Shown: in pieces, positions 11,221-22,699 of the stretch
How positions within the stretch are numbered: position 1 is the stretch's first letter
Layout of the letters: each line of letters opens with the position of its first letter
Source: Magnolia sinica
Taxonomy: Eukaryota; Streptophyta; Magnoliopsida; Magnoliales; Magnoliaceae
Assembly (NCBI RefSeq): GCF_029962835.1
Contig: NC_080577.1
Span: 6,982,501-7,046,500, forward strand
Length of the DNA stretch: 64,000 nt
Direction of reading: 5' to 3'
The notes under the pieces: model-generated
Databases searched by the model: none
Told to the model about the DNA's origin: nothing
What the model saw: the letters and a program-made list of their open reading frames with translations, nothing else
Made by a program: the position numbers and the translations under genes

Positions 11221-12908
11221 CATTTCAATCATTGTAGGCTGAGAATAAAACACCTGAGTCGTGTGGGGTCCACCTTATTATTATTGTGAAAGTTGTTAAT
11301 TAGTGTAGCTTACCTTAAGGCTTCTATAATTGCGCGCGGCGGTGTGTTATGAGTCACGTGTGAAAGTTTGGTGCGGACATAGAACCAAGACGGTGTCATA
11401 AAGGAGGTGATTAGGACTAAATAAAAAATTTACCTTAAAATACATAATTACTTATTTTAACTAATTTTCAATTAAAATTTATTAAGGCAACTAACTCTAT
11501 GACTTCTAAGCTAATAAAGGGTTCAATCATATATGTTACAGATGATATATCATTCAAGCAACTATCTATGCATGATAGTGTACATGTGTACATGAAATAT
11601 GCTAACTATCAACTCATATCATTCATATAATTATATATATAATTTAATAATCAATCAAATAAGCATAATTAAACAAACGCTTAAAAGATAATCCCAAACA
11701 CAAGCATGTATAGTATTTCGGTTTCCCTACATCACTCACGGCGGACGCATTCAACTCATGAATGTACCATATTTTACTATCAGAGATTTTAAATTAGGTT
11801 CGTATCTACCTTTTATAACCCTACACAAGAACTTATCCAGTGTATACTCCCACCGAAAGCTCTCACAAGATACTTTCGACTAACCAACAACCTCAGTCCT
11901 AGTCTAAGAACTTACATTTACTCCCGCCGAAGGCTCTTACGGAGACTAACACGTACACACCCATGTCTAGTGAATTCGACTTTACACAAGAGCCTAAGTC
12001 CTACATAAGAGCATACTGAGTTTGTGTTACAAACTCTTACCCTCAATCCTATATAAGGAAAGAAAGTATAAACTCATCAATTGACACTTATTTATCGAAT
12101 TGAGCCCCTTTGATGCGTCATGCTTGAGTCACTTTTTCAAAGCTCTCCCGTGTTTAAACTAGCTTTTTAATTGCTTCACTGATCCGATGTGTTGCTAATG
12201 CGTTAGCTCCTATGGTCATTTTTCTTGCATATAAAGTGTGAATGATGTGACCAAGGCAAGAGAGAATGGGTGAATCACCTAAAACTCATGAGAATATTAT
12301 AATCTTATGGGATTCACCTAGAGGTGGTATTCTAAAGAGTTTAGATAAAGATTTAACTATATGCATGATGCCTAATCTCTAGAGAGGGGAGAGTTCATTC
12401 ACATCTTCGAATAGAAGCATGAAATACTCATTAGAGTGAAGGATCTCAAGAAGATTGACATAAATTTTTGGATGGAGGTTTATAATATGTGGTATGAGTA
12501 GGAAAAAATTTAGTCTCTATTTGCATTGAAAATCCCTTAAAATGTTAAAAAATCAGATGATCTATATAAATGAATTGAGTTCCAATGGTTATGAAATAGG
12601 CAGAAACAAATAGTTTTCAGTCAGACCGAATTCGACAAGAAAAGTCGTTTGATAGATTTTGGAACTTTCGGTCAGACTAAATATGCTCTTCGGTCGGACC
12701 AAACATGGTATTCAATCAAACTAACTGTGGAATTCAGTTACGGTCGAATTACCTTGGATTTCTATCATAGCATGCCGACCTGTTTTAGCTGACTTCGGTT
12801 AGACCGAAGGTGGATTCAGTGGGATCGAAGGTTGCTGAAAATGTGCAGTTTGTTTTCCAGCAACTCGGGATCTTTAAAGCCAATCTAAGCATGTTCAATT
12901 AAGACTTC
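11221..12908. other. Unrecognised non-coding stretch
   Basis: 11,700-12,050 repeats a theme of ACTCCCRCCGAARGCTCT blocks (11,850, 11,920). 12,630-12,830 has several TTCGGTCRGACYRAA-like motifs that are self-complementary. Such motifs often sit in LTR-retrotransposon remnants, but I could not find ends or coding sequence. Confidence 0.4.
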
Positions 12909-12911
12909 TAA

Positions 12912-13710
12912 GAGTCTGTTTGGTTTACCAAATACCGTCATATAGTAACATATATCTTTATATCGTACCGTATACATCCGATAACTACTGATTATGGTAT
13001 GACAAAGTTGTCTTTTAACAATGTTTGGATACGTCATAACCAACTTATGAATACGAGTGGCGGCTGTAGGCGTATGTTTGGATGTAGACCGTATGCATCA
13101 TAATTGTGTTTGGATGTTGAACGCTATTTTCTACTCTCTTTTTTTCCGGTGCATGTCCATGTACATAAATGGTTTTATATCTGTGTTTGGATATGGTCTG
13201 GACGTGAAGTAGATGAAGAGCTCGTTATTTGCTACTGCTGCTTTGGTGGGATCTCTCTTATTTCATCTTCTTCATCCATGGGCTGAAGGGGTAGAAATGT
13301 AATTAAGAAGAGGGAGGTAGGTGTGAGGAAGGTAGTTGCCAGTGTATGGTCACTGACAAAGAGGTGGAGGGACTAAACCAAAATGGAACTCTCATTCTCG
13401 GTAGAAAATGATTTGTGAGATTAAGATCGAAAGCATAACCAATTTGCTAGGAAGAGCTTGATGGAGCATCTCTATTTCAGTGTACATGAATGTGCCAAAC
13501 CCATTTAATCATCAATTCTCTCGTTAGAGAGATATGGTGGTAATTTGCGTTGGATTTGGATGAAAGTTGTTGATTTACATTTATATGACTAGACTGTAAA
13601 TGGGTGACTAAAATTCATCAAGATTTGTGTTATATCCAATCATGATTAAAAGGTAATAATGACCATTTTTACTACGCAGTATTATGGTATTTGATAATCC
13701 AAACACGCCC
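12912..13710. mobile_element. 799-bp PIF/Harbinger-like non-autonomous element
   Basis: The left end GAGTCTGTTTGGTTTACCAA continues ATACCGTCATA. The right end, inverted, is GGGCGTGTTTGGATTATCAA then ATACCATAATA. Both ends are flanked by TAA (12909-12911, 13711-13713). The interior has no convincing coding frame; the 60-residue frame at 13,104 is unlike any transposase I know. Confidence 0.75.
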
Positions 13711-13873
13711 TAAAGCTTTTAATGATAAAACAAAATTTTCCTATTACGAATTGATCATCTAAAGATTCAAAAGTTATTTTAGGTTAAGGGTTAGGGTCAC
13801 CAAAACATCTCATATATCTATTCTTTGCTTGTTAATGCTTATATCCACTTGTATCTTCAGTCTTCAACTTTTA

Positions 13874-14267
13874 GGGCATGCTCGGCCGGACGAATCCCAT
13901 GGGATTAGGAGGGATGGGATGGTAAAATCCCGGGATATGCCAAACGAGCCAAATAGATCCGATGAACTTGTCTCGGGATATAGCAAACCAATGGATCTTA
14001 AACCAATCCACTGATATCACCATCATTACCTTAAAATTGATCCCATCCCTCCTAATCCCGTTCAATCATGCTTGGGGCGTGTTTGGTTGGACGGATTGGA
14101 AAGTAAAATCCCGGGATATGCCGGGAGTGCCAAACAGACCTAGTGAACTTGTCTCGGGATATAACAATCCCACGGATCTTAAACCAATCCACTGACACCA
14201 CCATCATTACCTTAAAATCCATCCCGTCCCTCCTAATCCCATGGGATTCGCCCGACCAAATAGGCCC
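13874..14267. mobile_element. two adjacent Tourist-like MITEs
   Basis: The block begins GGGCATGCTCGGCCGGACG after TTA and ends CGACCAAATAGGCCC before TAA. A second GGGCGTGTTTGGTTGGACG end lies at 14,075, so it is two units of about 190-200 bp. The right unit is the most complete copy of the MITE that was split at 4945/10003 (there in opposite orientation). The left flank is TTA and the right TAA, so it is not a clean direct target duplication for the pair. Confidence 0.75.
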
Positions 14268-14270
14268 TAA

Positions 14271-14735
14271 GCGTTTGTCCATTTGGTGAGATCGTTTTAA
14301 AAAATGATTACAAAAGTAGGCAAATCCAAGCCTCAAGTGGACCACACCAGATAAAATAGTGGGTACTGAACATCCACCATTGAAAACTTCTCCAGGCCAC
14401 GTAAATTTTGAGTCAAGATGATATTTGTTTTTCCCTCCATTTAGATCTGTGTGACTTTATGAATAGATTGGATGGTAAATAAACATCATGGTGGGCCTTT
14501 TAGGAAGGCTTCTACCGTGGGCTTCATTGTCCCACTTCTTTTCGTGTTGTGGTTCAATTGAGCTTTGGATCTTAATCATTTTTGGGCTCTTTCCATAAAA
14601 TGATCTCTACAAATGGATGGCCGGTGTGGATATGACATATACATTATAATAGGGCCTACAGAACTTGGTGACGCCAACACACCACCAAATCGGTGGTGTG
14701 TGGCACACCACGCAATCCGCTCCCTTGCTCCGAAG
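14271..14735. repeat. palindromic MITE, left arm truncated at the MITE pair
   Basis: It starts inside the arm (TCCATTTGGTGAGATCG) directly after the MITE pair. The central mirrored boxes are intact (GTGGACCACACCAG; GTTGTGGTTCAATTGAGC). The right arm ends GACATATACATTATAATAGG and the outer GCAATCCGC end. Confidence 0.7.
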
Positions 14736-15528
14736 CCATCCGATAGCTAGCGTGGGCAAACTCAAACCGTTGATCCGATAAAAGGCACAGAATGTAATGG
14801 AGGAGGGCATTTCCGTAAATTATGGGGGTATCTCCGCGATCTTAGCTGGTAGCGACTCTCGGAAACCACGCGGTACGAAATGATGACGGTTCTGATATTT
14901 TGCTAGTTTTTCTCGACATTTTATGAAGGACGGGACACGTGGCAGCCGACATTCTGGTGATGGTGGGCCCGCGACTTAGCCAAAACGAAGGAGATCGGTC
15001 CTTGTCGTCTCAGAGCACTCTCGTCCGTTTGCAATGCGCATCCGATCGAGACGTACGAACAGCAGCAAAAGAGTAAGATGTGTCGACATCATTCTTTTCT
15101 TTTTCTGAGACGAGCGCACATCGCGTGAGTCGCGATCCACGCCCATCATCCTCTGTTTTTTTTTTTTTTTTCCTGTCCTACGGTGGGGACACATCGATGC
15201 ATGTGAATCTCATCTGGACGGTCCATCTGGTGGGACATGGTCAGGATATCGTTCCAGCTGTGTTCCATTAAGAATGTTACTGTTAGAGACCAAAGTACCG
15301 TTCGGACACCCCCAACATCCACCGACACGTGTTAGGGGGAATTATCTCACGCATACGATACAAATGAGGTATGCCGGTTGCCCCTTGATGTGCACGTCGA
15401 ATCCAAGCCTACCGAGAATCTGTTGCGCCTTCTCGTGATCACCGTACATTACAAGAATCGTCCGCATTATGGTCCCACCCATCACATCCAGCATTTTACA
15501 ATCATGCAAATGCTGCTGCATCTAAAAC
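14736..15528. other. Intergenic; GC-richer stretch without a recognisable gene
   Basis: The CTAGCGTGGGCAAACTCAAA block at 14,746 recurs at 33,480, so at least the first part is a dispersed repeat. A CACGTG core lies at about 14,937. The overlapping short frames at 14,976-15,328 are mutually exclusive and unsupported. Confidence 0.4.
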
Positions 15529-15531
15529 TAA

Positions 15532-16524
15532 GAACCTGTTTGTGCGTATGAATTAGGTAGTATTAAAGTGGATGGAATTGGAAAAGATATATTAGTTACA
15601 CGTGTAAGGTATCTTCGGTGAACTTGGATTATCCAGTATTTTCCAGCGTTGTGTTTGGAAAAAGAGTGGATTGCAAGTGTATAAATCATTTCTTCTTGGG
15701 ATGTTTTATATTATATATTTTTTATATCGGGATTGAGGTGAGCCCAATTTGGACAATCTGACCCACTCACCGCGTAAGTTAGCTCAACCGGGTCTTATGG
15801 GCCCTTACTTGGGCTGGTTTGGATGATCAGGGACCCTATAGTGTGCCTTGGAAGGTTTCAACAACAAGAGTTCATTTCTCTCCATGCGGCCTACCTAAAA
15901 CTTGGATTTGCCTCATTTTTCGGCCCATGCCCTAAAATGACATGGAGAAACCGGTGTACGGTGTGGATTTATCATATACATCAAAGTGGGGTCATGAGTG
16001 GGACACCCCATGGCCGAGCAGTGATGTGAGTGGATCTTTCCAACCCATCGTCACCTGTAGTGTGGTCCACCTGATGGTTTAATCATCCTGATGTTTGGAC
16101 TCAGAGGTCAAAATAACATGGTTAAAGAGGTGGATGGTGTAGATCTAACAACTGCCTCACGATGGGTCCCACAAGTAGAAACTCACTCTAAAATTCTATG
16201 TGTGCAACTGCCATTTATGTTGAAGTTTTCTAGTACCCTTGCACCTAACGGTGTGGCTCACCTGAGATAAGGATCGACTTTGTTTTTGGATTTAAAGGCT
16301 AAAACGGAATGAAGAATTGGATGGATAGGTTGAATGAAACATAAGCATCAAGTTGGGACCCAAGAGTGGAGGCTCCACCCTGGATGGCAAAATCCTGCCC
16401 AAACAAATATGGCTTCCATCATCCTATTCAACTATCATTCTAAACATGCCAACAAGATATATTACACGAGATTATGAATGTCATCTTATCTAATACCAGC
16501 TAATACACCTGGCTCAACCGGCCC
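15532..16524. mobile_element. about 993-bp PIF/Harbinger-like non-autonomous element
   Basis: The left end is GAACCTGTTTGTGCGTATGA then ATTAGGTAGTATTAAA. The right end, inverted, is GGGCCGGTTGAGCCAGGTG then TATTAGCTGGTATTAGA. TAA flanks both sides (15529-15531, 16525-16527). Ends are weaker than in the other two elements. A degraded palindromic repeat (15,880-16,000) is nested inside. No transposase frame. Confidence 0.55.
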
Positions 16525-16609
16525 TAATATTCTTTAGAAGAGTAATCATCTAATACCATCTAATACACCTGGCCACACAGGCCATAATATTCTTCGGAGG
16601 AGTAGTCGT
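16490..16609. repeat. 60-bp tandem duplication of the element's right terminus
   Basis: CTAATACCAGCTAATACACC occurs at 16,490 and again, slightly changed, at 16,550, each followed by TGG..GGCC..TAATATTCTT. The terminal sequence of the preceding element has been duplicated. Confidence 0.7.
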
Positions 16610-17086
16610 AAATATATGACTTAAAATTATATACCGAGTATCTCCAATGGTAAAAAAGCATGATTATTTTTTAATGTCATTTTATAATTTTTTTTAAAAA
16701 TGATTTTTATACACAAGGGTTATATATATATATAACCGTGATGTGTGTCAAACATCAACATTGTGTATTTGATGAGTCCTATTTAGTTTATGTGATATCC
16801 CAAAAAACAACCATATATAGAACTCAAGTTGGCCATATTATCTAAAACCATGCGAAGACATGCCTAAAATATATAAAAGTACTTGGTGGGGGCCATTTGA
16901 GTTTTGAATGTGACTAAAACTTGGTTTGACTCCTCATCCATGTGGGACACACACAATGGATGATCTAAATTTATGAACCACATTTCGGTGGGTCTAATAA
17001 AAAATTATGAATGTTTTAATGGGAAGGTAACCCCTCTCAACTATTGTACGTGGCATGGAATGGAGCATTTGATTAATAGGGTTGAT

Positions 17087-17155
<69 letters not shown>
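17087..17155. repeat. (AT)n microsatellite
   Basis: About 33 uninterrupted TA dinucleotides, ending GATATG. The frame that reads alternating Tyr-Ile across it is not a gene. Confidence 0.95.
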
Positions 17156-17880
17156 ATGTAATTGGCCATATGAATATATTTAAGTAAGGTGCGTGTGTCA
17201 CTATTAATTTTTAGGCATTAAAATGTGTGATACATGTGTCTAATGTTCTTGTACACATGTATAAGCATACGGCCAATTTTTATTTTTTATTTTTTCCTAT
17301 AGGTGTTAGAGTTTATTCTGGTTTATAATACAAAGTGTTTGGCAAACAAGAGACAAAATAACTAGTCTGTAATAGCATGTTTATACCATGGATTATTAGT
17401 CATGACACAACTTTGCCAAATAAATTCATATTTGTCACGTAATCCGCCAACCTCAGTTGAATATAATCTGGAAAGTTGGGGTTTCGTCAACCCATTTTTT
17501 ACATGGATTATGTTTGAGTTATGTTTTATTAATTCAAAATTGAACAGGTTACGTTTTAAAATATTTAAGCTGCCCCCATTGGTCATGAGCACAGTTCATC
17601 TCGCCTTTTTGCTAGATGCTAACTTTATGTGCCTATCTGTGATGATGATGATAATAATAATAAAAAAACTAACAATATAATATAACTTTAAAATATTCTA
17701 AAATTTAGTTATGATTTGCTGTAATTTTATTTTTATTTAAAAATTTAATAAACTACCTAATTAATATCAAATTTATGTTCGAGTGCCATTTTCAATTTTT
17801 TTCTTCAAAAGGTTACCTCATTAATTTAAATGCTATCATTTCACTACCTTTTTTAACGAAAGTAAGGTCGCGTGTTAGCA
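17156..17880. other. AT-rich intergenic, nothing recognised
   Basis: It includes a short GATGATGATAATAATAATAA run at about 17,641. No supported coding region. Confidence 0.45.
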
Positions 17881-18870
17881 AATGTTGACAGCTCGAGTGG
17901 GCTTCATTGTGATGCTGGTGTAAAATCCAACTTGACTATCAAGTGTGTTACCTCATTTTGGGCCTAGATTTCAAAAATCAGTCCCATCAACAATTCGGGT
18001 GGACCATAAGATAGAAAACATTATACAAGGCAATGCTCACCTTTCAAATTGTTCTCTTAGTATGGCGGTCCACATTAATCACATATGGCCTTGACTTTTA
18101 GACCCTAATCCTAAATTATGGGGCAACATAAAATGCTTGGAGTGAATTTCATATAATCACCACAGTGGTCTCTATAAAAATTAAGGGTAGATGCCTCTTG
18201 CAATTGTTTCCCTTGGTGTGGCCCACCTAACTCACTAGTCCTTTTTAAAGGTATTAAGTCCAGGTAATTTCACCATAGGTAAAGGTCAACCTAGTAGATA
18301 ACTTCCAACCTGTTGAGTGCTCACCACATCATATCTTTAATAAGTTGGCCCCATCTTGAGAATTACCTATACAAAAATCAACCCTATCCACTCATCAAGT
18401 AAGATATATCATAGAAAACAGTTTGTATAGATTGATAAATAGCAAAATACAAGTGTGGTCCACTTGATGAGTGGATAGGGTCGAGTTTTGTACAAAGTGT
18501 TTCCAATAGTGAGTCCATTCTATTGAACCTATTGCATGTACAATGCACTTAACAAATAAGAAATAATCAGCCCGTTGGAACATAACTTGTGTGATGCGCA
18601 CATAAAATCTACTCCTACAATTAGATGTGTAATCCAACTTCAGGCTCCAGAACAAAAATATTAAGCTGAATTGTGATTCAGGTGGACCAAACCAAGAAAA
18701 ATAGTTAGAAGGATGAGCATTGCCTTATACACTATCTTCAATCACATGGTATACATGAATCATGGATGGGGATGATTTTTGGGAACTAGGCCTAAAATGG
18801 GATGAGGCACATGATAGTCAGGGTGAATTTCAAGTAAGCATAACATTGGGACCCACTCGAGCCATCAACT
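17881..18870. repeat. type III palindromic repeat(s), nested and degraded
   Basis: Two sets of blocks mirror each other around 18,300-18,480. They include CAAGTGTGGTCCACTTGATG and its complement-like counterparts, CAATGCTCACC (18,031) with GGATGAGCATTGCC (18,710), and ATTTCATATAATCACCAC with a GAATTTCAAGTAAGCATAAC block. This looks like one long palindrome with inserts. The same family occurs at 35,130-35,990 and 49,650-51,180. Confidence 0.6.
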
Positions 18871-20174
18871 ATTTACCACACGGGCAGTAAAAAGATAAGG
18901 GAAATTAGTGGATCGATGGTAATTAAATTAATGAGATAGATTTTTGAAAGCTTTTAAAAAAGTGAACGTAAATTTGATATTAATTAGTTAGTTATTTGTA
19001 AAATTTCCTTTTTATTTTGATACACTTAGGAAATGGGCCACCCCTGGGCTGACTCTACCTAGACCCAAGCACAACCCATTTCCCCATATTCCGTTCTTAA
19101 ACATGAGTTGGGTGGTGCGCCTGGTCCGGTAGGTTAAGCCTGAACCAATTATAATCAGAGGAACATGGTTAGATTGGTGTTAGGCTTAACGATTTTAAGT
19201 GAGTCGGCCACAAGGTGGTTGGGTCTGGGCAAGAATTCTTGGTCCACTTATAAAAATGGGTTGGGCCTTGGTTGACCCAAACCCAACCCATTGTCATCTG
19301 TAAGGTCCACCATTAGCTCATCACTCTTCATTATGGGGTGCATGTGGCTGCACGGTTTATTCGGGTTTTTAGTATGTAAAAGCAAGGCTCATGGTTGAGT
19401 GATACACATCATTGGTATATTAGACGACATCATAGATGGACCATGTCTAAAGACAGCAAAATCCTAACTTTAGATGGTTAAAAAAAATAAAAATAAAAAA
19501 TACACCAATGGTCCACATTTAATTGAGAATGGGCTCAAAATGGGTGGCTAGAATTATCAACCCAGAAGATTTTTAGTGAATGGCCATCTACAGTGGCCAC
19601 TTGTACAAACAGAATCCCTGACTATTCTGTGCATATCATAGGAGAACTAGTGAAGGAGGATATAATTCCCGTAGACTATAGGTTTAAATATCATCAGTCC
19701 ATAAAATCATGCTGGCCCACTCACATCAGGTGTGTGACATAGCCCACTGGTTAGCTAGTGGGCTGGGCCGACGCTCTACACGTGTAAAATCTCATAGGCT
19801 GGCAAGAACATGTGAAATGAGAATGTTAGGCACTCGTTTTTCTTGAATGCTAAGGCACTCTCATCCCCACTGTTGCACGCACATGTATATGATTCGGACT
19901 TTTCATCTGGTGGGCCTTACATCGTGTCTGGAATTGATATTGATAAAGAAAATCCTACCATTCCAATCAATTGAGTTTGAGACTTTTAAAAAGCTAGTAT
20001 CACATGAAAAGATAATTGTCACATGCACATTCCTAGGGACACACGTACAAAGAAATAGACATTTTAGAGGAATGAAACTAATGGTTGGCCTAAACAAGGA
20101 TTAGAATGGCATTTGTAGATTCATTCATGCCTATTTGTTAGAATACCTTATTGATCTTTATAGATGGTCCACTT

Positions 20175-20176
<2 letters not shown>
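18871..20176. other. Intergenic; GGGCC/CCAACCCA-rich repeat debris
   Basis: 19,020-19,300 is rich in GGGTTGGG and CCCAACCCA motifs, a composition common in hAT-type MITEs, but I found no clean ends. The rest is unrecognised. Confidence 0.35.

Positions 20177-20241
<65 letters not shown>
20177..20241. repeat. (AT)n microsatellite
   Basis: An uninterrupted TA run of about 32 units. Confidence 0.95.
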
Positions 20242-20243
<2 letters not shown>

Positions 20244-20408
20244 CTGTTATTCTTAATAAAATAAGCACAATGCAATATTCACAATATAGACTCTGATGCC
20301 TAATAATAGAATTGTTCTGAATGATTTTTTTTTTTTTTTGGAAAGGCTTTTTTAGATCAATAGATTTTGTAGGGCCACACTTACAAAAGTGTAAAGAGTG
20401 GAAAAGAG

Positions 20409-20880
20409 TGGGCGACTTGGGTGGATCCCCACGATCCACTGAGTTAGGTACATACCTGATTGTGGGGCCCATTGTCTTACATTCATGCAGTCTGTTTGTT
20501 TTAACAGCTAATTTTAGGGTATGATCCTAAAAATAAGCGGCTCTTAATCTCAGGTGGACCACACCAAAAGAGTGGTGATTGACCATTAAAAATATATGTA
20601 GGTTACAAAAGTTTTGGATCAAGCTGATATTTGTGTAGTCCTTTCATCCATGTCTTTGTAACTTTATCAACAGGTTAGATGACAAATTAACATTCCCATG
20701 GCCCTCAAGAAAATTTTAATGGTGGGTATTCAATCACCACTATTTCTTGTGGTTTGGTCCACTTGATATTTAGATGTGCTTCATTTTTCGGATCACGATC
20801 TAAAATGAGATGTCAAAACAGATGAACGGTGTGATCAAAGTGAGCCCCACAGTCAAGGATCTGCCCACTTCGGATCCACC
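20409..20880. repeat. palindromic MITE, type I
   Basis: The outer ends mirror: GACTTGGGTGGATCC on the left, GGATCCACCAAAG on the right. The inner GTGGACCACACCA and TGGTTTGGTCCACTTGA boxes are inverted copies. The 20,921 element was inserted 40 bp away. Confidence 0.7.
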
Positions 20881-20920
20881 AAAGCGGTGCCCCGCAAGAA
20901 TGCGCGGAGGGCACCTAAGC

Positions 20921-21316
20921 GGACGCGGATTGCGTCCTACCGCCGCCCGTCTCTAGCCCCGAACGGACACTGCTGTGGGCGGGCCCACTGTGATGTATCG
21001 GTTTATCCACGCCGTCCATCTCTCCTCTAGGATCATTTTAAGGTCCAATTGGAAAAATAACGCAGATCCAACGGTCAAGTGGGCCACACCAAATAATAAG
21101 CTTAGTTGCATTAAATGCCAGTTGCATTAAATGTAAAAGTCATCTATGGTGTGGTCCACTTTAGCGTTGGATCTGATTCATTTTTGCACTTATACTTTAA
21201 AATGATCTGAGAGGAGGGATGGACGGCGTGGATAAGCTGATGCATCACAGTGGCCCCCCCACAGAACTGCCCGTACGGGGCTAGAGACGGGCGGGGGTAG
21301 GACGCAATCCGCGTCC
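20921..21316. mobile_element. 396-bp foldback MITE, Mutator-like, perfect 9-bp target duplication
   Basis: The left end GGACGCGGATTGCGTCCTAC and the inverted right end are identical over these 20 bases. Only one mismatch (CGC versus CCC) occurs in the next 21, which include CCCGTCTCTAGCCCCG. Lower but clear inverted similarity continues to the centre, so each arm is about 190 bp. CACCTAAGC flanks both sides (20912-20920, 21317-21325). A 9-bp duplication with long inverted ends is the hallmark of Mutator-superfamily MITEs. It has no reading frame. It is the youngest-looking and best-delimited member of the window's palindromic family. Confidence 0.92.
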
Positions 21317-21742
21317 CACCTAAGCAGCCCTCCAGCCCATCATCCTACGAGAGCATGTGATGTGTCAAAAACTCTCATTTTACTACTAAGCTATGAGAGA
21401 GAACTTTTAAAGCATCATATCTTTATCTTTGTATAATATCTTAATTTCGAATTCAAACTTTTTTTTTTTTCCCGGGGAAACGTAGGAAACACTTCTCACA
21501 CAAACCGACTAATGGGGCACTCATTATTAAAGATAATGATGTTCTACTAATATGTCAACCAACAAATGAGGAAATGCATGTGTCTGTAAACCATCAAGAT
21601 ATATAACCGCACGCCCAAAATTGGTGTTATTTTTTAGTGAGCGAAAGATGGTATCATTTGGAACTGTACACGCCAAACTGAGCTCAACTCTGCCGAGCTT
21701 AGCTCTGCTCGTTTAGCTTGTTAACCAACAAATGAGGCCTGG

Positions 21743-21836
21743 TTTTTTTTTTTTCTTTTCTTTGTTGGCTTGTTAGTACACCCAGGGTCAGTTTACACTT
21801 CACTGTTAGCCACCACCACTAGGGAATCGATACCAA
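21743..21836 (-). mobile_element. short poly(A)-tailed retroposon (SINE-like), 94 bp
   Basis: On the minus strand it runs from TTGGTATCGATTCCCTAGTG to an A-rich tail (T-run 21743-21754 then CTTTTC on +). It is flanked by GAGGCCTGG on both sides (21734-21742, 21837-21845), a 9-bp target duplication. Poly(A) plus target duplication is what LINE machinery leaves. No tRNA-like A/B boxes are visible, so it may be a 5'-truncated SINE or a fragment of an mRNA. Confidence 0.7.
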
Positions 21837-22090
21837 GAGGCCTGGCTTGAGTTTGGCTTGGCTTGATCATCGAGCCAAATTGGTCAACTCGGTTTGATTT
21901 GGTAACAAATCTAGTTGAACTCAATCTAGGTTCGGGCTGACTCGCTGGCTGGACTCATATTTTGAAGATTTTTTTATTTTTTTATTTTGTAGATTTTGGT
22001 TTGGGGATTTGGCTTGGATCACGTCCACATGCGAGTCACGTGTCCCATGTGTGGGTCGGGTTGTTGTGGAGTAGAGAGAGAGAGAGAGAG

Positions 22091-22240
22091 AGCAAAGGGA
22101 AACTGGAGTCAGGTGTGGCGGGCGGGTTGGGCTGTAGACGGGTCAGCCAGTTGGGTGTGAGAGAGAGCAAAGGGAAATTAGAGTCAGGTGTTGCAGGCAG
22201 GTTAGGCTGCAGACAGGTCAGCCATTTGGGTGTAGGTATA
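22091..22240. repeat. 75-bp tandem repeat, two copies, after a (GA)n run
   Basis: AGCAAAGGGAAACTGGAGTC at 22,091 recurs at 22,166 as AGCAAAGGGAAATTAGAGTC, each continuing to CAG..TTGGGTGT. A (GA)n run precedes at about 22,073-22,092. The long frames read through it are repeat translations. Confidence 0.8.
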
Positions 22241-22699
22241 GAGAAAAAGATGAGATTCAAAGGATGTGAGAGGATGAGAGGAGGGCACTTGGTCGGGTGT
22301 GTGGGGTAAATCAGAGGGAGAGGAAGAGAGGAGGGTGCTTGCCGCTCGGTTGGGACCCGATAGGATTGCAAACTTAGAAGTTAGGATTTTTTTTTTTTTT
22401 TTCTTACATTCATACTTGATCTAAGTTAAAGTAAGCCAAGGTTTGAGCCAAACCAAACTGAGATGGCATACAGTTTAGGCTCGGTTCAATTTTGAAATGA
22501 GCGGGGATTTATGGCTTTGTTAGGCTCGAACATGCTATTTGAGTTGAACTTGTTGGGTATAGATACTCCTTAATGGACGCAGAAGCAACCTTATATATAA
22601 ATCAAATAATGGAATAGATAAAAAAAAAAATAAATCAAAGTACACAGAAAACACAAAGATTTTATGCCCTTACGAGAACTCATTCATCATCTCTTTCAG

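Noticed and set aside
13874..14270. Treating the two adjacent MITEs as a single 394-bp hAT element
   Set aside because: An internal GGGCGTGTTTGG end at 14,075 divides it, and no 8-bp duplication is present.
16973..17161. Frame ending in alternating Tyr-Ile
   Set aside because: Produced by the (AT)n tract; likewise at 20,176-20,472 and 23,887-24,096.
21962..22371. Frames of 115 and 111 residues on opposite strands
   Set aside because: Both translate the same 75-bp tandem repeat and (GA)n run; neither is supported.
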